A stretch of DNA of 11,900 nt from Pseudomonadota bacterium (GCA_022565135.1 JADFKA010000026.1:1-11900), one strand, 5' to 3'. Positions 1 to 6,535 are shown, counted from the stretch's first letter. Numbers and translations are program-made. The notes: a model not told the origin generated them from the sequence alone.

Positions 1-174
1 CATCCAGTCCGACGTCGCGTGGCGGCTCGCTTTGCGTCCTTTGACCGTCCCGGCGAGTTGAATCGCGCCGCCATACAACAAGAGCTTCTCGGTCAGCGTG
101 GTCTTGCCCGCGTCGGGATGCGAAATGATCGCGAACGTGCGGCGCTTCCTGACTTGTTCTTCAATGACAGACAT
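1..174 (-). CDS. prfC: Peptide chain release factor 3, N-terminal 58 residues (partial)
   Basis: The reading frame starts at the ATG complementary to 172-174 and runs off the left edge of the window. RF3 is a cytoplasmic translational GTPase that recycles RF1 and RF2 from the ribosome after peptide release. The visible part carries the P-loop HPDAGKT (residues 19-25) inside [20 protein letters not shown], followed by the LAGTVKGR and ATSDWM segments that lead into switch I. This order and wording are specific to RF3 rather than EF-G or LepA. The start lies 12 bases after the rimI stop, so the two genes are probably co-transcribed; rimI and prfC are also near neighbours in E. coli. No strong Shine-Dalgarno sequence precedes the ATG. 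Nothing can be said about the missing domains. Confidence 0.93.
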   Translation of the reverse strand, partial: MSVIEEQVRKRRTFAIISHPDAGKTTLTEKLLLYGGAIQLAGTVKGRKASRHATSDWM

Positions 175-186
175 CGTGTTTCGGTA

Positions 187-666
187 TTACTGGTCGTCGG
201 TGGTCAGTTTCTTGACCAGGACGTCAGCGTCTTCGCGGCCTTTCCGTGCCTGATAGTACGCCGGACGATTCGCGACCTTGTGAAAGCCTTTCCTTCGGTA
301 TAGTGCCAGCGCATTCTTATTCGACGGCCGCACCTCAAGAAAGATATCCCGCACCGACGACGTCCGCGCACGAAACAATATCTCGTCGAGCATTCGCTCG
401 CCATAGCCCATGGAGCGAAAATCAAGTTCGACGCAAAGATTCAGAATGTGTGCCTCACCTGCCGCGACCGACAGGATCCCATAGCCCACCACCTCGCCAT
501 TGCGCTCGAGTACGATACATTGGTAGCCCGCAAGCAGACAATCGCGAAATACGCCATGGCTCCATGGAAATTCATAACTGCGCCGCTCAATATCCGAAAT
601 AATCGCAAGATCATCATGCTGCATTGACCGTATCGCGACATGCGCCTCGTGGATGGCCGTGATCAT
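187..666 (-). CDS. rimI: Ribosomal protein bS18 N-alanine acetyltransferase (GNAT family)
   Basis: This 159-residue protein has the length of RimI. RimI transfers acetyl from acetyl-CoA to the N-terminal alanine of ribosomal protein S18. The acetyl-CoA loop is RSMGYG (84-89), preceded by the beta-strand ILNLCV. The stretch LEVRPSNKNALALYRRKGF has the RimI pattern, with E111 and Y123 at the positions of the family's catalytic acid and tyrosine. The PAYY motif near the C-terminus is also typical. I chose the ATG at 666 because GGAAG sits seven bases upstream and the ATG overlaps the TGA stop of the glycosylase gene (ATGA). A start 12 codons further upstream would be embedded in that gene and has no support. 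Translational coupling with the glycosylase gene upstream is likely. Other GNAT functions are possible but less likely given prfC next door. Confidence 0.9.
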   Translation of the reverse strand: MITAIHEAHVAIRSMQHDDLAIISDIERRSYEFPWSHGVFRDCLLAGYQCIVLERNGEVVGYGILSVAAGEAHILNLCVELDFRSMGYGERMLDEILFRARTSSVRDIFLEVRPSNKNALALYRRKGFHKVANRPAYYQARKGREDADVLVKKLTTDDQ

Positions 667-1340
667 GCGGCAGCTTCCGCCACAACACGGCTTGCGAGAC
701 AAAGATCATCCCAGGCCTTGCGTTTTTGCGTCGGACTGCGCAACAGATATGCTGGATGGTAGGTGACAACGAGCGGAGTTTTTCCCAGGTAGTGCAGCGT
801 GCCGCGCAGCTGTCCAACCGGTGCATCGGTGCCGAGCAAAGTTTGTGCAGCAATGCGGCCCACGGCGAGGATGATCTTGGGTTTGACGAGCTCAATTTGC
901 CTTTCCAGGTAACCTCGACACTGCGCTGCTTCGTCTGGTTTTGGGTCGCGATTATTGGGCGGGCGGCACTTGAGAATATTGGCGATAAACACACTGTCAC
1001 GCTGCTGCCCAACAGCGCGCAACATTTGATCGAGCAATTTGCCCGCTCTGCCGACAAAGGGCTCACCGCGGCGATCCTCCTCAGCCCCAGGGGCCTCGCC
1101 AATGATCATCCAGTCGGCATCATACGATCCTACGCCGAATACGGTCTGCGTGCGGCTCTCATGCAGCCGGCAGCGCGTGCACGATCTGACCGTCTCACGC
1201 AGCTGTGGCCAGTCCATCGCTTCCGGCGCCGAGTCATCGTCAACCAGATCGGCCACTGGATCTGCCTCGTCCCGCGGCACCCAGACATCGATTCCCAGTG
1301 CCTCGAGATAGGCACGTCGTTGATGTTCTGTCGGGGTCAT
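663..1340 (-). CDS. Uracil-DNA glycosylase, family 4 (4Fe-4S type)
   Basis: This protein excises uracil from DNA in base excision repair. It is 225 residues from the chosen ATG. Family 4 signatures are present: GEAPG (81-85) followed by an acidic stretch, FVGRAGKLL (95-103), and [10 protein letters not shown] near the C-terminus. Four cysteines (54, 57, 125 and 141; CX2C and CX15C) are placed to bind the iron-sulphur cluster. The first 50 residues are a variable, acidic extension. Start choice: an ATG at 1349 also exists, but the Shine-Dalgarno-like AGCAGG touches it directly, whereas it lies nine bases before the ATG at 1340. The gene overlaps rimI by 4 bases and follows the psd-like gene by 77 bases. 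That gap holds a perfect TTGACA, so it may have its own promoter. Confidence 0.92.
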   Translation of the reverse strand: MTPTEHQRRAYLEALGIDVWVPRDEADPVADLVDDDSAPEAMDWPQLRETVRSCTRCRLHESRTQTVFGVGSYDADWMIIGEAPGAEEDRRGEPFVGRAGKLLDQMLRAVGQQRDSVFIANILKCRPPNNRDPKPDEAAQCRGYLERQIELVKPKIILAVGRIAAQTLLGTDAPVGQLRGTLHYLGKTPLVVTYHPAYLLRSPTQKRKAWDDLCLASRVVAEAAA

Positions 1341-1356
1341 CGCGATCATCCTGCTC

Positions 1357-1387
1357 GCGCTACGTCAGCGCACAATAACAATGTCAA
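1357..1387 (-). promoter_or_regulatory. Possible promoter and palindrome upstream of the uracil-DNA glycosylase gene
   Basis: Reading the minus strand, a consensus -35 hexamer TTGACA lies at 1382-1387. At the standard 17-base spacing the -10 position reads CGTAGC, a poor match. That position falls inside a perfect inverted repeat, GCGCT-ACGTC-AGCGC (1357-1371), which ends just before the ribosome binding site. The repeat could be an operator or a small leader hairpin. It is not a LexA box. Promoter activity is a guess from these elements only. Confidence 0.25.
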
Positions 1388-1417
1388 GAGTCTGCCACGG
1401 CGCCAGACGCATTACAC

Positions 1418-2044
1418 TCAAGCGTGCGGCAATTTGCCGATCAGATCACTGCCTGCGGCAATTGTCTGGCCCGGCTTGACGAGAATCTTGCTCTCGATCG
1501 GCAGATGCACTTCGGCGAATCTCGTCAGGCGCAGATAAGCACATCGCTGACCCTGGCCTACCCGCTCGCCGAAGCGCACAAATGACATCGGCGCGAACCC
1601 AAAACGGTAGCCGTGAAATTGCAGTACAACATCGTCACCTTCATCGGTCTGCAGCCAAAGGGCATTGGTGCGGTAATCGACAACCCGGTCACCGTTGATT
1701 GACCGCAGATCCATGATTTTGCCTTCGACCGGCGCACGTGCTGTGTAGGTGCCCAGGCTGTCAATGCGAATGCGCACGACATGCGCCTCCCCCTGCATCA
1801 CGCCTTTGTCTGTCAGATCGATGTCGACAACCACGCCGTCGACGGGACTGACGACTCCCAGAGGCGACGCAGGGATATCACGCCGTGGATCGCGAAACAC
1901 GAGATAGAAAACGCCGGCCATCATCATCGAAATGACGGCAAGGACGATATTGACGAATCGCATCGACAGCCCGAAGCCGACCGCGCACAGCAGCAGAAAT
2001 GGAATACCCTCGCGGGCTACAAACAGATTTCGCCTACCTTCCAA
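1418..2044 (-). CDS. Phosphatidylserine decarboxylase-like membrane protein, probable pseudoenzyme
   Basis: This 208-residue protein has the layout of short bacterial or archaeal phosphatidylserine decarboxylases. Two hydrophobic helices (about 14-31 and 31-50) are followed by FRDPRRDIP (50-58), SPVDG (66-70) holding the expected Asp69, and a RAPVEGKI segment (103-110). The active-site features are absent: the His of the usual VHVNRAP stretch is Tyr100 (TYTARAP), and the Gly-Ser that self-cleaves to make the pyruvoyl group is replaced by Thr-Arg in [13 protein letters not shown]. It therefore probably does not mature or decarboxylate, but may keep a membrane lipid-related role. The start is a TTG. 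An in-frame TGA lies four codons upstream and later ATGs would cut the first helix, so TTG is the best choice although no good Shine-Dalgarno is visible. The gene is divergent from proS and first in the run leading to prfC. Confidence 0.72.
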   Translation of the reverse strand: MEGRRNLFVAREGIPFLLLCAVGFGLSMRFVNIVLAVISMMMAGVFYLVFRDPRRDIPASPLGVVSPVDGVVVDIDLTDKGVMQGEAHVVRIRIDSLGTYTARAPVEGKIMDLRSINGDRVVDYRTNALWLQTDEGDDVVLQFHGYRFGFAPMSFVRFGERVGQGQRCAYLRLTRFAEVHLPIESKILVKPGQTIAAGSDLIGKLPHA

Positions 2045-2072
2045 CGGACCAACTCAGACTCAAACAGCGGCG

Positions 2073-2101
2073 ACAATCCCTTGCTTTGGCGTCAGAGTCA
2101 A
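2073..2101 (-). promoter_or_regulatory. Candidate promoter for the psd-like gene run
   Basis: On the minus strand TTGACT (2096-2101) is followed after 17 bases by GATTGT (2073-2078). Transcription would start near 2066, about 20 bases before the TTG start codon. The -35 is good and the -10 poor. It lies in the 137-base divergent gap with proS. No convincing -35/-10 pair was found for proS, although TAGAAT at 2145-2150 could be a -10. Confidence 0.3.
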
Positions 2102-2181
2102 TACACGCGTTCACATCAGCCAACAATTTAAGCAATTTATGCTCTAGAATCTGCGCCACACGGGTTCGGGTGTGTTACTCC

Positions 2182-3891
2182 ATGCGATATTCAGAATTTG
2201 GGCTGACGACGCTCAAGGAAGTTCCCGCAGAAGCAGAGATCGTCAGCCACCAGCTAATGCTTCGAGCCGGATTGATCCGGCGTCTCGCCTCGGGCTTATT
2301 CACATGGATGCCGCTGGGTTTGCGTGTGCTGCGCCGGGTCGAGGCCGTGGTGCGCGAAGAAATGGACCGTGCCGGCGCGCTCGAACTGCTGATGCCAGCC
2401 GTACAACCTGCCGAGCTGTGGCAAGAAACAGGTCGCTGGGAGCAGTACGGACCGCTGCTTTTACGCATGTCAGACCGGCATCAACGTGAATTTTGCTTCG
2501 GCCCAACGCACGAAGAGGTCATTACGGATATCGCCCGCCGCGAATTGCGCAGCTACAAACAGTTGCCGGTCAATTTTTATCAGATACAAACCAAGTTTCG
2601 CGATGAGATCCGACCGCGATTCGGTGTCATGCGGTCGCGCGAGTTTATTATGAAAGATGCATATTCCTTCGATATCGACGCCGAAGGTCTGGAAGCCTCA
2701 TACCAGAAAATGCATGTGGCCTATGCTGCGATTTTCACCAGACTGGGACTGAAGTTCAGAATCGTCTGGGCCGACAGTGGTGACATAGGTGGCAGCAAGT
2801 CGCAGGAATTCCACGTGCTCGCCGACTCCGGCGAAGATGCCATTGCCTACTCTGACGAAGACGATTACGCATCAAACGTCGAAACCGCGGCGACGCAAGC
2901 ACTTGGCGGGGATCGCCCGGTTGCTGCGCAGGAACTCAGCAAAGTCGAAACGCCCGGCGCGGGAACGATCAAGTCTCTCTGCGAACTCCTGAAGATTTCC
3001 GCGCAGCAAACGCTCAAGACCCTGATTGTCGAAGGCACCGCTGGGCCCGTTGCACTTGCTTTACGTGGCGACCACGAACTCAATGCCGTAAAGGCACAAA
3101 AAATCGCCGGCGTTGCCTCGCCGTTGACCATGGCCGATGCCGAAACGGTCAGCAAGGTGACAGGATGCGAGCCCGGATTCGCCGGGCCGATCGGGCTTGA
3201 TATTCCCGTGTTCTATGACCATGCAACGGCGACGATGGCAGATTTTGTCTGTGGCGCGAATGCGGTGGATATGCATTTCACAGGAACCAATTTCGGGCGT
3301 GACCTGGATGCTGCCGAAACTGTCGACATTCGCAATGTCGTTGCAGGAGATCCCGTGCCCGGCGGCAAGGGCACGTTGAGTATCGCGCGCGGCATTGAGG
3401 TCGGTCACATTTTCCAGCTTGGTGACAAGTACAGCCGTGCCATGAACGCAACCGTGCAGGACCGCGACGGCAACGATCGTGCGCTATCGATGGGATGTTA
3501 TGGCATCGGCATTACACGCATTGTTGCCGCCGCAATCGAACAAAACCACGATGACAAGGGCATCATATGGCCGGCACCGCTGGCACCATTCGATGTCGTG
3601 CTCGTGCCGATTAACATGCATCGCTCCGACACGGTGCGTGAGGCAGCCGAAAGCCTGTACCAGGAACTGCAGGACCAGGGACTCGAGGTGTTATTCGACG
3701 ATCGCGACGTGCGACCCGGTGTCAAGTTCGCGGATGCCGAGCTGATTGGTATCCCGCATCGACTGGTTGTTTCAGAACGCAACCTGCCCGCCGACGAACT
3801 CGAGTATCGTCACCGTCGCGATGAGGACTCACGCGTCCTGAAACGTGATGCCATTCTCAATTTACTTCAAAAGTCCTCTATAAACCACTAA
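2182..3891 (+). CDS. proS: Prolyl-tRNA synthetase, bacterial type with editing insert
   Basis: ProS charges tRNA-Pro with proline in the cytoplasm. The protein is 569 residues, close to the 572 of E. coli ProS. The N-terminus has the typical [21 protein letters not shown] stretch. Class II motif 2 lies around [10 protein letters not shown] (139-148), and motif 3 at [14 protein letters not shown] (437-450). Between them, roughly residues 225-400, sits the INS editing domain of bacterial ProRS, which clears mischarged Ala-tRNA-Pro. The C-terminal anticodon-binding domain spans about 470-565 and includes [20 protein letters not shown]. The start is the ATG at 2182, which matches the known family N-terminus; the frame is open upstream as far as 1999, but those extra residues are not conserved-looking. 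The ATG has no clear Shine-Dalgarno, and a small CACAC/GTGTG hairpin (2157-2174) precedes it. Confidence 0.97.
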   Translation: MRYSEFGLTTLKEVPAEAEIVSHQLMLRAGLIRRLASGLFTWMPLGLRVLRRVEAVVREEMDRAGALELLMPAVQPAELWQETGRWEQYGPLLLRMSDRHQREFCFGPTHEEVITDIARRELRSYKQLPVNFYQIQTKFRDEIRPRFGVMRSREFIMKDAYSFDIDAEGLEASYQKMHVAYAAIFTRLGLKFRIVWADSGDIGGSKSQEFHVLADSGEDAIAYSDEDDYASNVETAATQALGGDRPVAAQELSKVETPGAGTIKSLCELLKISAQQTLKTLIVEGTAGPVALALRGDHELNAVKAQKIAGVASPLTMADAETVSKVTGCEPGFAGPIGLDIPVFYDHATATMADFVCGANAVDMHFTGTNFGRDLDAAETVDIRNVVAGDPVPGGKGTLSIARGIEVGHIFQLGDKYSRAMNATVQDRDGNDRALSMGCYGIGITRIVAAAIEQNHDDKGIIWPAPLAPFDVVLVPINMHRSDTVREAAESLYQELQDQGLEVLFDDRDVRPGVKFADAELIGIPHRLVVSERNLPADELEYRHRRDEDSRVLKRDAILNLLQKSSINH

Positions 3892-3897
3892 TACTAT

Positions 3898-3903
3898 TAT
3901 AAT
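3898..3903 (+). promoter_or_regulatory. Consensus -10 (TATAAT) in the proS-transglycosylase spacer
   Basis: The 23-base spacer between proS and the transglycosylase gene is strikingly AT-rich in a GC-rich region and contains a perfect TATAAT. No matching -35 lies 16-18 bases upstream, and a start site here would leave only a few bases of leader before the ATG at 3915. Co-transcription from proS is at least as likely. Confidence 0.22.
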
Positions 3904-3914
3904 ATATCGAAGTT

Positions 3915-4490
3915 ATGATCTTCGGACGCAGCCACATAATCGCTTGCACCCTGACGCTTCTCCTCGCGCCGGGCGCGCTTCTGGCCGACCAGCAGCCCGA
4001 CCCTGAACTCCGTGAAATCCTCCGCGAGGCTGCCGGTGCCGCCGCCAGTTTCGATGATCGTTTTGATGCTGTGGTGTGGTTGACTGATATGTCCACGCGC
4101 CTCGCACGCCAGGTGCGCGATGACGATGAACGCATGAAGATCCTCACACTGGTGCACTCCGAGGCATCGCGTGCGGGCCTTGAGCCCGAACTCGTGCTCG
4201 CTGTTATTGAGGTAGAGAGCAATTTTGACCGCTACGCGGTATCGGTGGCGGGCGCGCTTGGCTTGATGCAGGTCATGCCGTTCTGGCGCAATGAGATCGG
4301 TAGACCGGGCGACAACCTGATACACGCTGAGACTAATCTTCGCTATGGCTGCACAATACTGAAGTTCTATCTTGATAAAGAAAAAGGCGATCTACGCAAA
4401 GCACTTGGGCGTTACAACGGCAGTCTCGGACAACGTGCGTACCCGAACCTGGTCATTGATAAGCTCACCAAGAAGTGGTTTCAGAGCTAA
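3915..4490 (+). CDS. Small periplasmic lytic transglycosylase (SLT domain)
   Basis: This 191-residue exported protein is predicted to cleave the MurNAc-GlcNAc bond of peptidoglycan, releasing 1,6-anhydro-muropeptides. Residues 1-24 form a signal peptide (Arg5, then a hydrophobic core, with cleavage after ALLA). The SLT domain starts near residue 78. The catalytic Glu is E101 in EVESNF, followed by GALGLMQVMP (113-122) and by RYNGS near the C-terminus, which completes the substrate cleft. Residues 25-75 are helical and acidic without a recognised domain. Cys11 does not make a lipobox, because it lies before the hydrophobic core. It follows proS by 23 bases on the same strand; such small SLT proteins are often found beside proS in gammaproteobacteria. 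Its stop codon interleaves with that of the acylphosphatase gene on the other strand. Confidence 0.9.
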   Translation: MIFGRSHIIACTLTLLLAPGALLADQQPDPELREILREAAGAAASFDDRFDAVVWLTDMSTRLARQVRDDDERMKILTLVHSEASRAGLEPELVLAVIEVESNFDRYAVSVAGALGLMQVMPFWRNEIGRPGDNLIHAETNLRYGCTILKFYLDKEKGDLRKALGRYNGSLGQRAYPNLVIDKLTKKWFQS

Positions 4491-4756
4491 CCGGAGCGAA
4501 AGCTCTCCAGTCGCCGCCACTCGGCCGCTGCCGCCATCACCTTGGTCACCAATGCCATCGGTGGTCCATGCTCCAACCAGGACGCCAGTTCGTCGAGCGC
4601 TGATTCGTCACCGCAAGCAAAGACTTCAACATCACCACCACTGAGATTGATAGCGTAGCCTTTGATATCCAGAGATTCTGCGACGCGACGTGTGCTGTCG
4701 CGAAAAAACACGCCCTGAACACGGCCTTTGATCGTGAATCGGCGAGCACTGGGCAT
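4487..4756 (-). CDS. acyP: Acylphosphatase
   Basis: Acylphosphatases hydrolyse the carboxyl-phosphate bond of acyl phosphates such as acetyl phosphate and 1,3-bisphosphoglycerate. From the ATG at 4756 the protein is 89 residues, a normal length. The signature GRVQGVFFRDSTRRVA (11-26) contains the phosphate-binding Arg19, and GYAINLSGGDVEVFACG contains the catalytic Asn37. The position usually occupied by Trp in GWVRN is Tyr-Ala-Ile here, a mild variation. GGAG lies 11 bases before the start. The frame is open 30 codons further upstream, but that would overlap the preceding lipoprotein gene and add residues foreign to the family. The gene follows the DUF4398 gene by 43 bases on the same strand and is probably transcribed with it. 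Its TAG stop interleaves with the transglycosylase TAA. Confidence 0.93.
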   Translation of the reverse strand: MPSARRFTIKGRVQGVFFRDSTRRVAESLDIKGYAINLSGGDVEVFACGDESALDELASWLEHGPPMALVTKVMAAAAEWRRLESFRSG

Positions 4757-4799
4757 CGGGGCTTCTACTCCGTCAAGGTGATATTGATGGAGTACTAAC

Positions 4800-5111
4800 T
4801 TAAAGGATGTCTTCCCTGCCGCTTGCGCTGCGCTGCAGTGCTTCAAGCGCTTTCATCTTGGCCTGTTCGGCGTCGTGGCGCGCGAATTTGTACTCGCGTT
4901 CGTTGAGGTAGTGCTCGGCACTTTGCAAGTAATCGACGGCCGCCTTGAGGGCATCAGCTGCCAATTCAGCCGCGCCTGCCTCCTTGGCTACCGTTATCGC
5001 CTGTCGCGCATCGCTCATTTCCTGTACGGGCGCCGTCTGGCAACCGGCGACGATCAGCAATGCCGAGAGCAGCGCACCTCGCAGGATGTATGACAATTTA
5101 GGTGAACGCAT
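4800..5111 (-). CDS. DUF4398-type outer-membrane lipoprotein
   Basis: This is a 103-residue lipoprotein of unknown function. Residues 2-20 are a basic-then-hydrophobic signal sequence ending in the lipobox VAGC, with lipidated Cys24. Gln at +2 suggests sorting to the outer membrane by the Lol system. The mature part is almost entirely charged and Ala-rich helix, with a DARQAITVAKEAGA stretch near its start and SAEHYLNEREYKFARHDAEQ further on, the pattern of DUF4398 proteins. These are usually small and lie next to envelope or OmpA-type genes. I chose the ATG at 5111 because it puts the positive charges just before the hydrophobic core; an upstream in-frame start at 5174 would bury the signal. 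It is the first gene of a minus-strand pair with acylphosphatase and is divergent from the arsC-like gene. Confidence 0.85.
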   Translation of the reverse strand: MRSPKLSYILRGALLSALLIVAGCQTAPVQEMSDARQAITVAKEAGAAELAADALKAAVDYLQSAEHYLNEREYKFARHDAEQAKMKALEALQRSASGREDIL

Positions 5112-5121
5112 TATTATTCTA

Positions 5122-5150
5122 TTTATCAGGTATCCGGTGAAAGCTACCAA
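5122..5150 (-). promoter_or_regulatory. Candidate promoter for the DUF4398 gene
   Basis: On the minus strand TTGGTA (5145-5150) is separated by 17 bases from GATAAA (5122-5127), each matching consensus at four of six positions. Transcription would begin only a few bases before the ATG at 5111, giving an almost leaderless message, so either the promoter or the start could be wrong. Confidence 0.25.
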
Positions 5151-5185
5151 TTGCGTACCTGTGCCGTCAAGCATTCCTGTGGCCG

Positions 5186-5214
5186 CTGACGCCCGCGCCC
5201 GAGCCTGCTAGAGT
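5186..5214 (+). promoter_or_regulatory. Candidate extended -10 promoter for arsC-wrbA
   Basis: CTGACG (5186-5191) lies 17 bases before TAGAGT (5209-5214), which is preceded by the TGC of an extended -10. This would start transcription near 5221, about 35 bases ahead of the ATG. It sits in the 144-base divergent gap with the DUF4398 gene. Confidence 0.33.
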
Positions 5215-5255
5215 TCGCCCCCGGTTGCCGACACCACATTCCTTGCGAAAACCGC

Positions 5256-5615
5256 ATGACTATTACGATTTACCATAATCCGCGCTGCTCAAAGTCTCGA
5301 GAATCCCTGCAGATCCTCGAGGCATCGGGTATCACGCCCGATATCGTCGAATACCTGCTCGAGCCGCCGGATGCGCAGACAATTCTGCGCCTGGCAGCCT
5401 TGCTTGGCGTGCCCGTGGCAGACTTGTTGCGGCGCGGTGAAGCCGAGTTCAAGGCCGCTACCGACCTGCCGCAACTCGATAGCGACGCGGAGCTGGCTGC
5501 CTGGATCGAGAAAAATCCCAAGGTGCTGCAACGTCCGATCATCGTCGACGAGGATCAGGGCATCGCGGTAATCGGCAGACCAGCAGAGAACGTGCTGCAA
5601 TTGGTCGGCAAATGA
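5256..5615 (+). CDS. arsC: ArsC-family thioredoxin-fold reductase (glutaredoxin-type arsenate reductase homologue)
   Basis: At 119 residues this matches the short ArsC/YfgD branch. The family has a thioredoxin fold, and true ArsC uses one cysteine with glutathione and glutaredoxin to reduce arsenate to arsenite. The active-site loop HNPRCSKSR holds Cys11. Arg59/60, Arg93 (in LQRPIIV) and Arg108 (in IGRPAENVL) sit where E. coli ArsC has its oxyanion-binding Arg60, Arg94 and Arg107. The key residues are thus in place, but no arsR, arsB or ACR3 gene lies nearby. The gene is paired with wrbA, as in Pseudomonas and relatives, so a general redox role is as likely as arsenic resistance. Its stop overlaps the wrbA start by 4 bases (ATGA). 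Only a weak Shine-Dalgarno is visible. Confidence 0.9.
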   Translation: MTITIYHNPRCSKSRESLQILEASGITPDIVEYLLEPPDAQTILRLAALLGVPVADLLRRGEAEFKAATDLPQLDSDAELAAWIEKNPKVLQRPIIVDEDQGIAVIGRPAENVLQLVGK

Positions 5616-6205
5616 GTGACGTTCTCGTCTTGTACTACTCGCTGCATGGTGCGACCGAATCGCTTGCTCGGGAAGTAGCTCATGGAGTTGATGCTGTTGC
5701 TGGCATGGCGTCGCAGTTACGCACCGTGCCGCGTGTTTCGACCGTCGTCGAGGCCGTCGAGGACGACGTGCCGGAGTCCGGCCCGCCGTATGCGACCGTG
5801 AATGATCTGGCCGAATGTTCGGGCCTGGTCATGGGCAGCCCGACACGCTTTGGCAACATGGCGGCACCCCTGAAATTTTTTCTTGATGGCACGGGCGCTG
5901 AATGGATCGCCGGTAAAGCCGCGGGCAAACCGGCCGGCGTTTTTACGTCAACATCAAGCATTCACGGCGGGCAGGAGTCGACGCTTTTGACGATGGCGAT
6001 ACCCCTGTTGCACCATGGCATGTTGCTAGTCGGGCTGCCATACAGCGAGGCGGCACTGTCAACCACGACGACGGGCGGCACTCCCTACGGCGCCAGTCAT
6101 GTGAGCTGGAATCGCAAAGCCGATGCCCTTTCCGACGATGAGCGAAATCTTGCACGCGCATTGGGCCAACGCGTCGCCGAGATCGCCAAAAAACTAGAGA
6201 CGTAG
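5612..6205 (+). CDS. wrbA: NAD(P)H:quinone oxidoreductase, WrbA family
   Basis: WrbA proteins are FMN-binding, usually tetrameric flavodoxin-like enzymes that reduce quinones by two electrons, avoiding semiquinone and so limiting oxidative stress. This one is 197 residues, the normal length. The FMN phosphate loop is YYSLHGATESLA, near the N-terminus. GSPTRFGNMAAPLKFFLDGTG and FTSTSSIHGGQESTLLTM are WrbA hallmarks that contact the flavin ring, and GGTPYGASHVS completes the site. It overlaps the arsC gene by 4 bases, so translation is probably coupled. In Pseudomonas a DUF2069 membrane protein gene follows wrbA before hda; here that place is taken by a repeat-filled gap. The stop lies nine bases before the inverted-repeat element. 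Confidence 0.95.
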   Translation: MSDVLVLYYSLHGATESLAREVAHGVDAVAGMASQLRTVPRVSTVVEAVEDDVPESGPPYATVNDLAECSGLVMGSPTRFGNMAAPLKFFLDGTGAEWIAGKAAGKPAGVFTSTSSIHGGQESTLLTMAIPLLHHGMLLVGLPYSEAALSTTTTGGTPYGASHVSWNRKADALSDDERNLARALGQRVAEIAKKLET

Positions 6206-6277
6206 CATCCCTATCGCACGGCCGGCGCTCCCGCCACACGGGCGCGGCCCCGGGTATTTGCCCCGCTGTCTAAACGT

Positions 6278-6395
6278 CGGCCCCGACACGGTAGCTCCTC
6301 GAGCTTAATGTCGCTTCGACGTCCCTGTCTCGCTCCAATCCGCGAATCCTCGCTCTCGCTATCCCTGCTCCGCTCGGCTTCGACGACGCTCGACG
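6278..6395. repeat. 118-base dispersed repeat core, copy 1
   Basis: This stretch aligns without gaps to 11783-11900 at 114 of 118 positions. Differences are at 6292, 6301, 6302 and 6361. The middle is strongly pyrimidine-rich on the plus strand and contains two related blocks (TCCCTGTCTCGCTC at 6322 and TCCCTGCTCCGCTC at 6362) and CTTCGACG twice (6314 and 6378). Confidence 0.9.
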
Positions 6396-6403
6396 AGCTA
6401 CCG
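6289..6403. repeat. Long inverted repeat with GTAG-containing arms
   Basis: The arms CGGTAGCTCCTCGAGC (6289-6304) and GCTCGACGAGCTACCG (6388-6403) are complementary at 15 of 16 positions around an 83-base loop. GACAC/GTGTC flank them with a five-base offset. Each arm reads GTAG followed by a short palindrome, which resembles the head of REP sequences linked to RAYT transposases and arranged here as an inverted pair. Confidence 0.7.
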
Positions 6404-6434
6404 TATCGTGTCCGCCCTACGAACTTCGCGAGGA

Positions 6435-6511
6435 CGGCAGGAGGGATGTTCTTTGCCGGAAATAAAGCGCAGCGCAGCGAGCCATTCCGGCAAGGAATGT
6501 CCGTACTGCCG
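6435..6511. repeat. Large imperfect hairpin next to the repeat core
   Basis: Bases 6435-6461 pair with 6485-6511 at 22 of 27 positions, including nine consecutive pairs (TTGCCGGAA/TTCCGGCAA) next to a 23-base loop. There is no following T-tract on either strand, so it is not a standard Rho-independent terminator, although it lies between the convergent genes wrbA and hda and could still limit transcription or protect mRNA ends. Confidence 0.65.
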
Positions 6512-6535
6512 GCCGTGCGTCGTATTCGTGGGCTC

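Larger units (their letters stand above)
6215..6519. mobile_element. MITE-like non-coding element, copy 1 (perfect 12-base inverted ends)
   Basis: CGCACGGCCGGC at 6215-6226 reappears as its exact reverse complement at 6508-6519, enclosing 305 bases between wrbA and hda. Inside are two further inverted repeats (6289-6403 and 6435-6511). The 12-mer and the core 6278-6395 both recur in the same orientation at 11759-11900. No credible coding frame or transposase is inside; the open frames seen there lack family similarity and run into the hda antisense strand. No clear target-site duplication is seen at the ends. This non-coding gap is the only stretch over 300 bases without a gene. It could be a MITE-like mobile repeat, a REP-type palindromic cluster or a structured transcription end; the sequence alone does not decide. 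Confidence 0.55.

Noticed and set aside
726..1538. 270-codon open frame on the plus strand opposite the glycosylase gene
   Set aside because: It is antisense to a well-supported family 4 glycosylase and its product has no recognisable motif; long antisense frames are common at this GC content.
1999..2181. 61-codon N-terminal extension of proS
   Set aside because: ProS proteins begin at the MRYSEF-type N-terminus, and the extension would overlap the start of the divergent psd-like gene.
3915..4490. Lipoprotein status for the transglycosylase because of Cys11
   Set aside because: The cysteine precedes the hydrophobic core; a standard signal peptidase I site after ALLA fits better.
5256..5615. 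An arsenic resistance operon
   Set aside because: The ArsC-like protein keeps the key residues, but there is no arsR, arsB, ACR3 or arsH, and the pairing with wrbA is the usual chromosomal context.
6206..6535. CRISPR array or tandem repeat array
   Set aside because: The repeats are inverted and nested rather than regularly spaced direct repeats with unique spacers.
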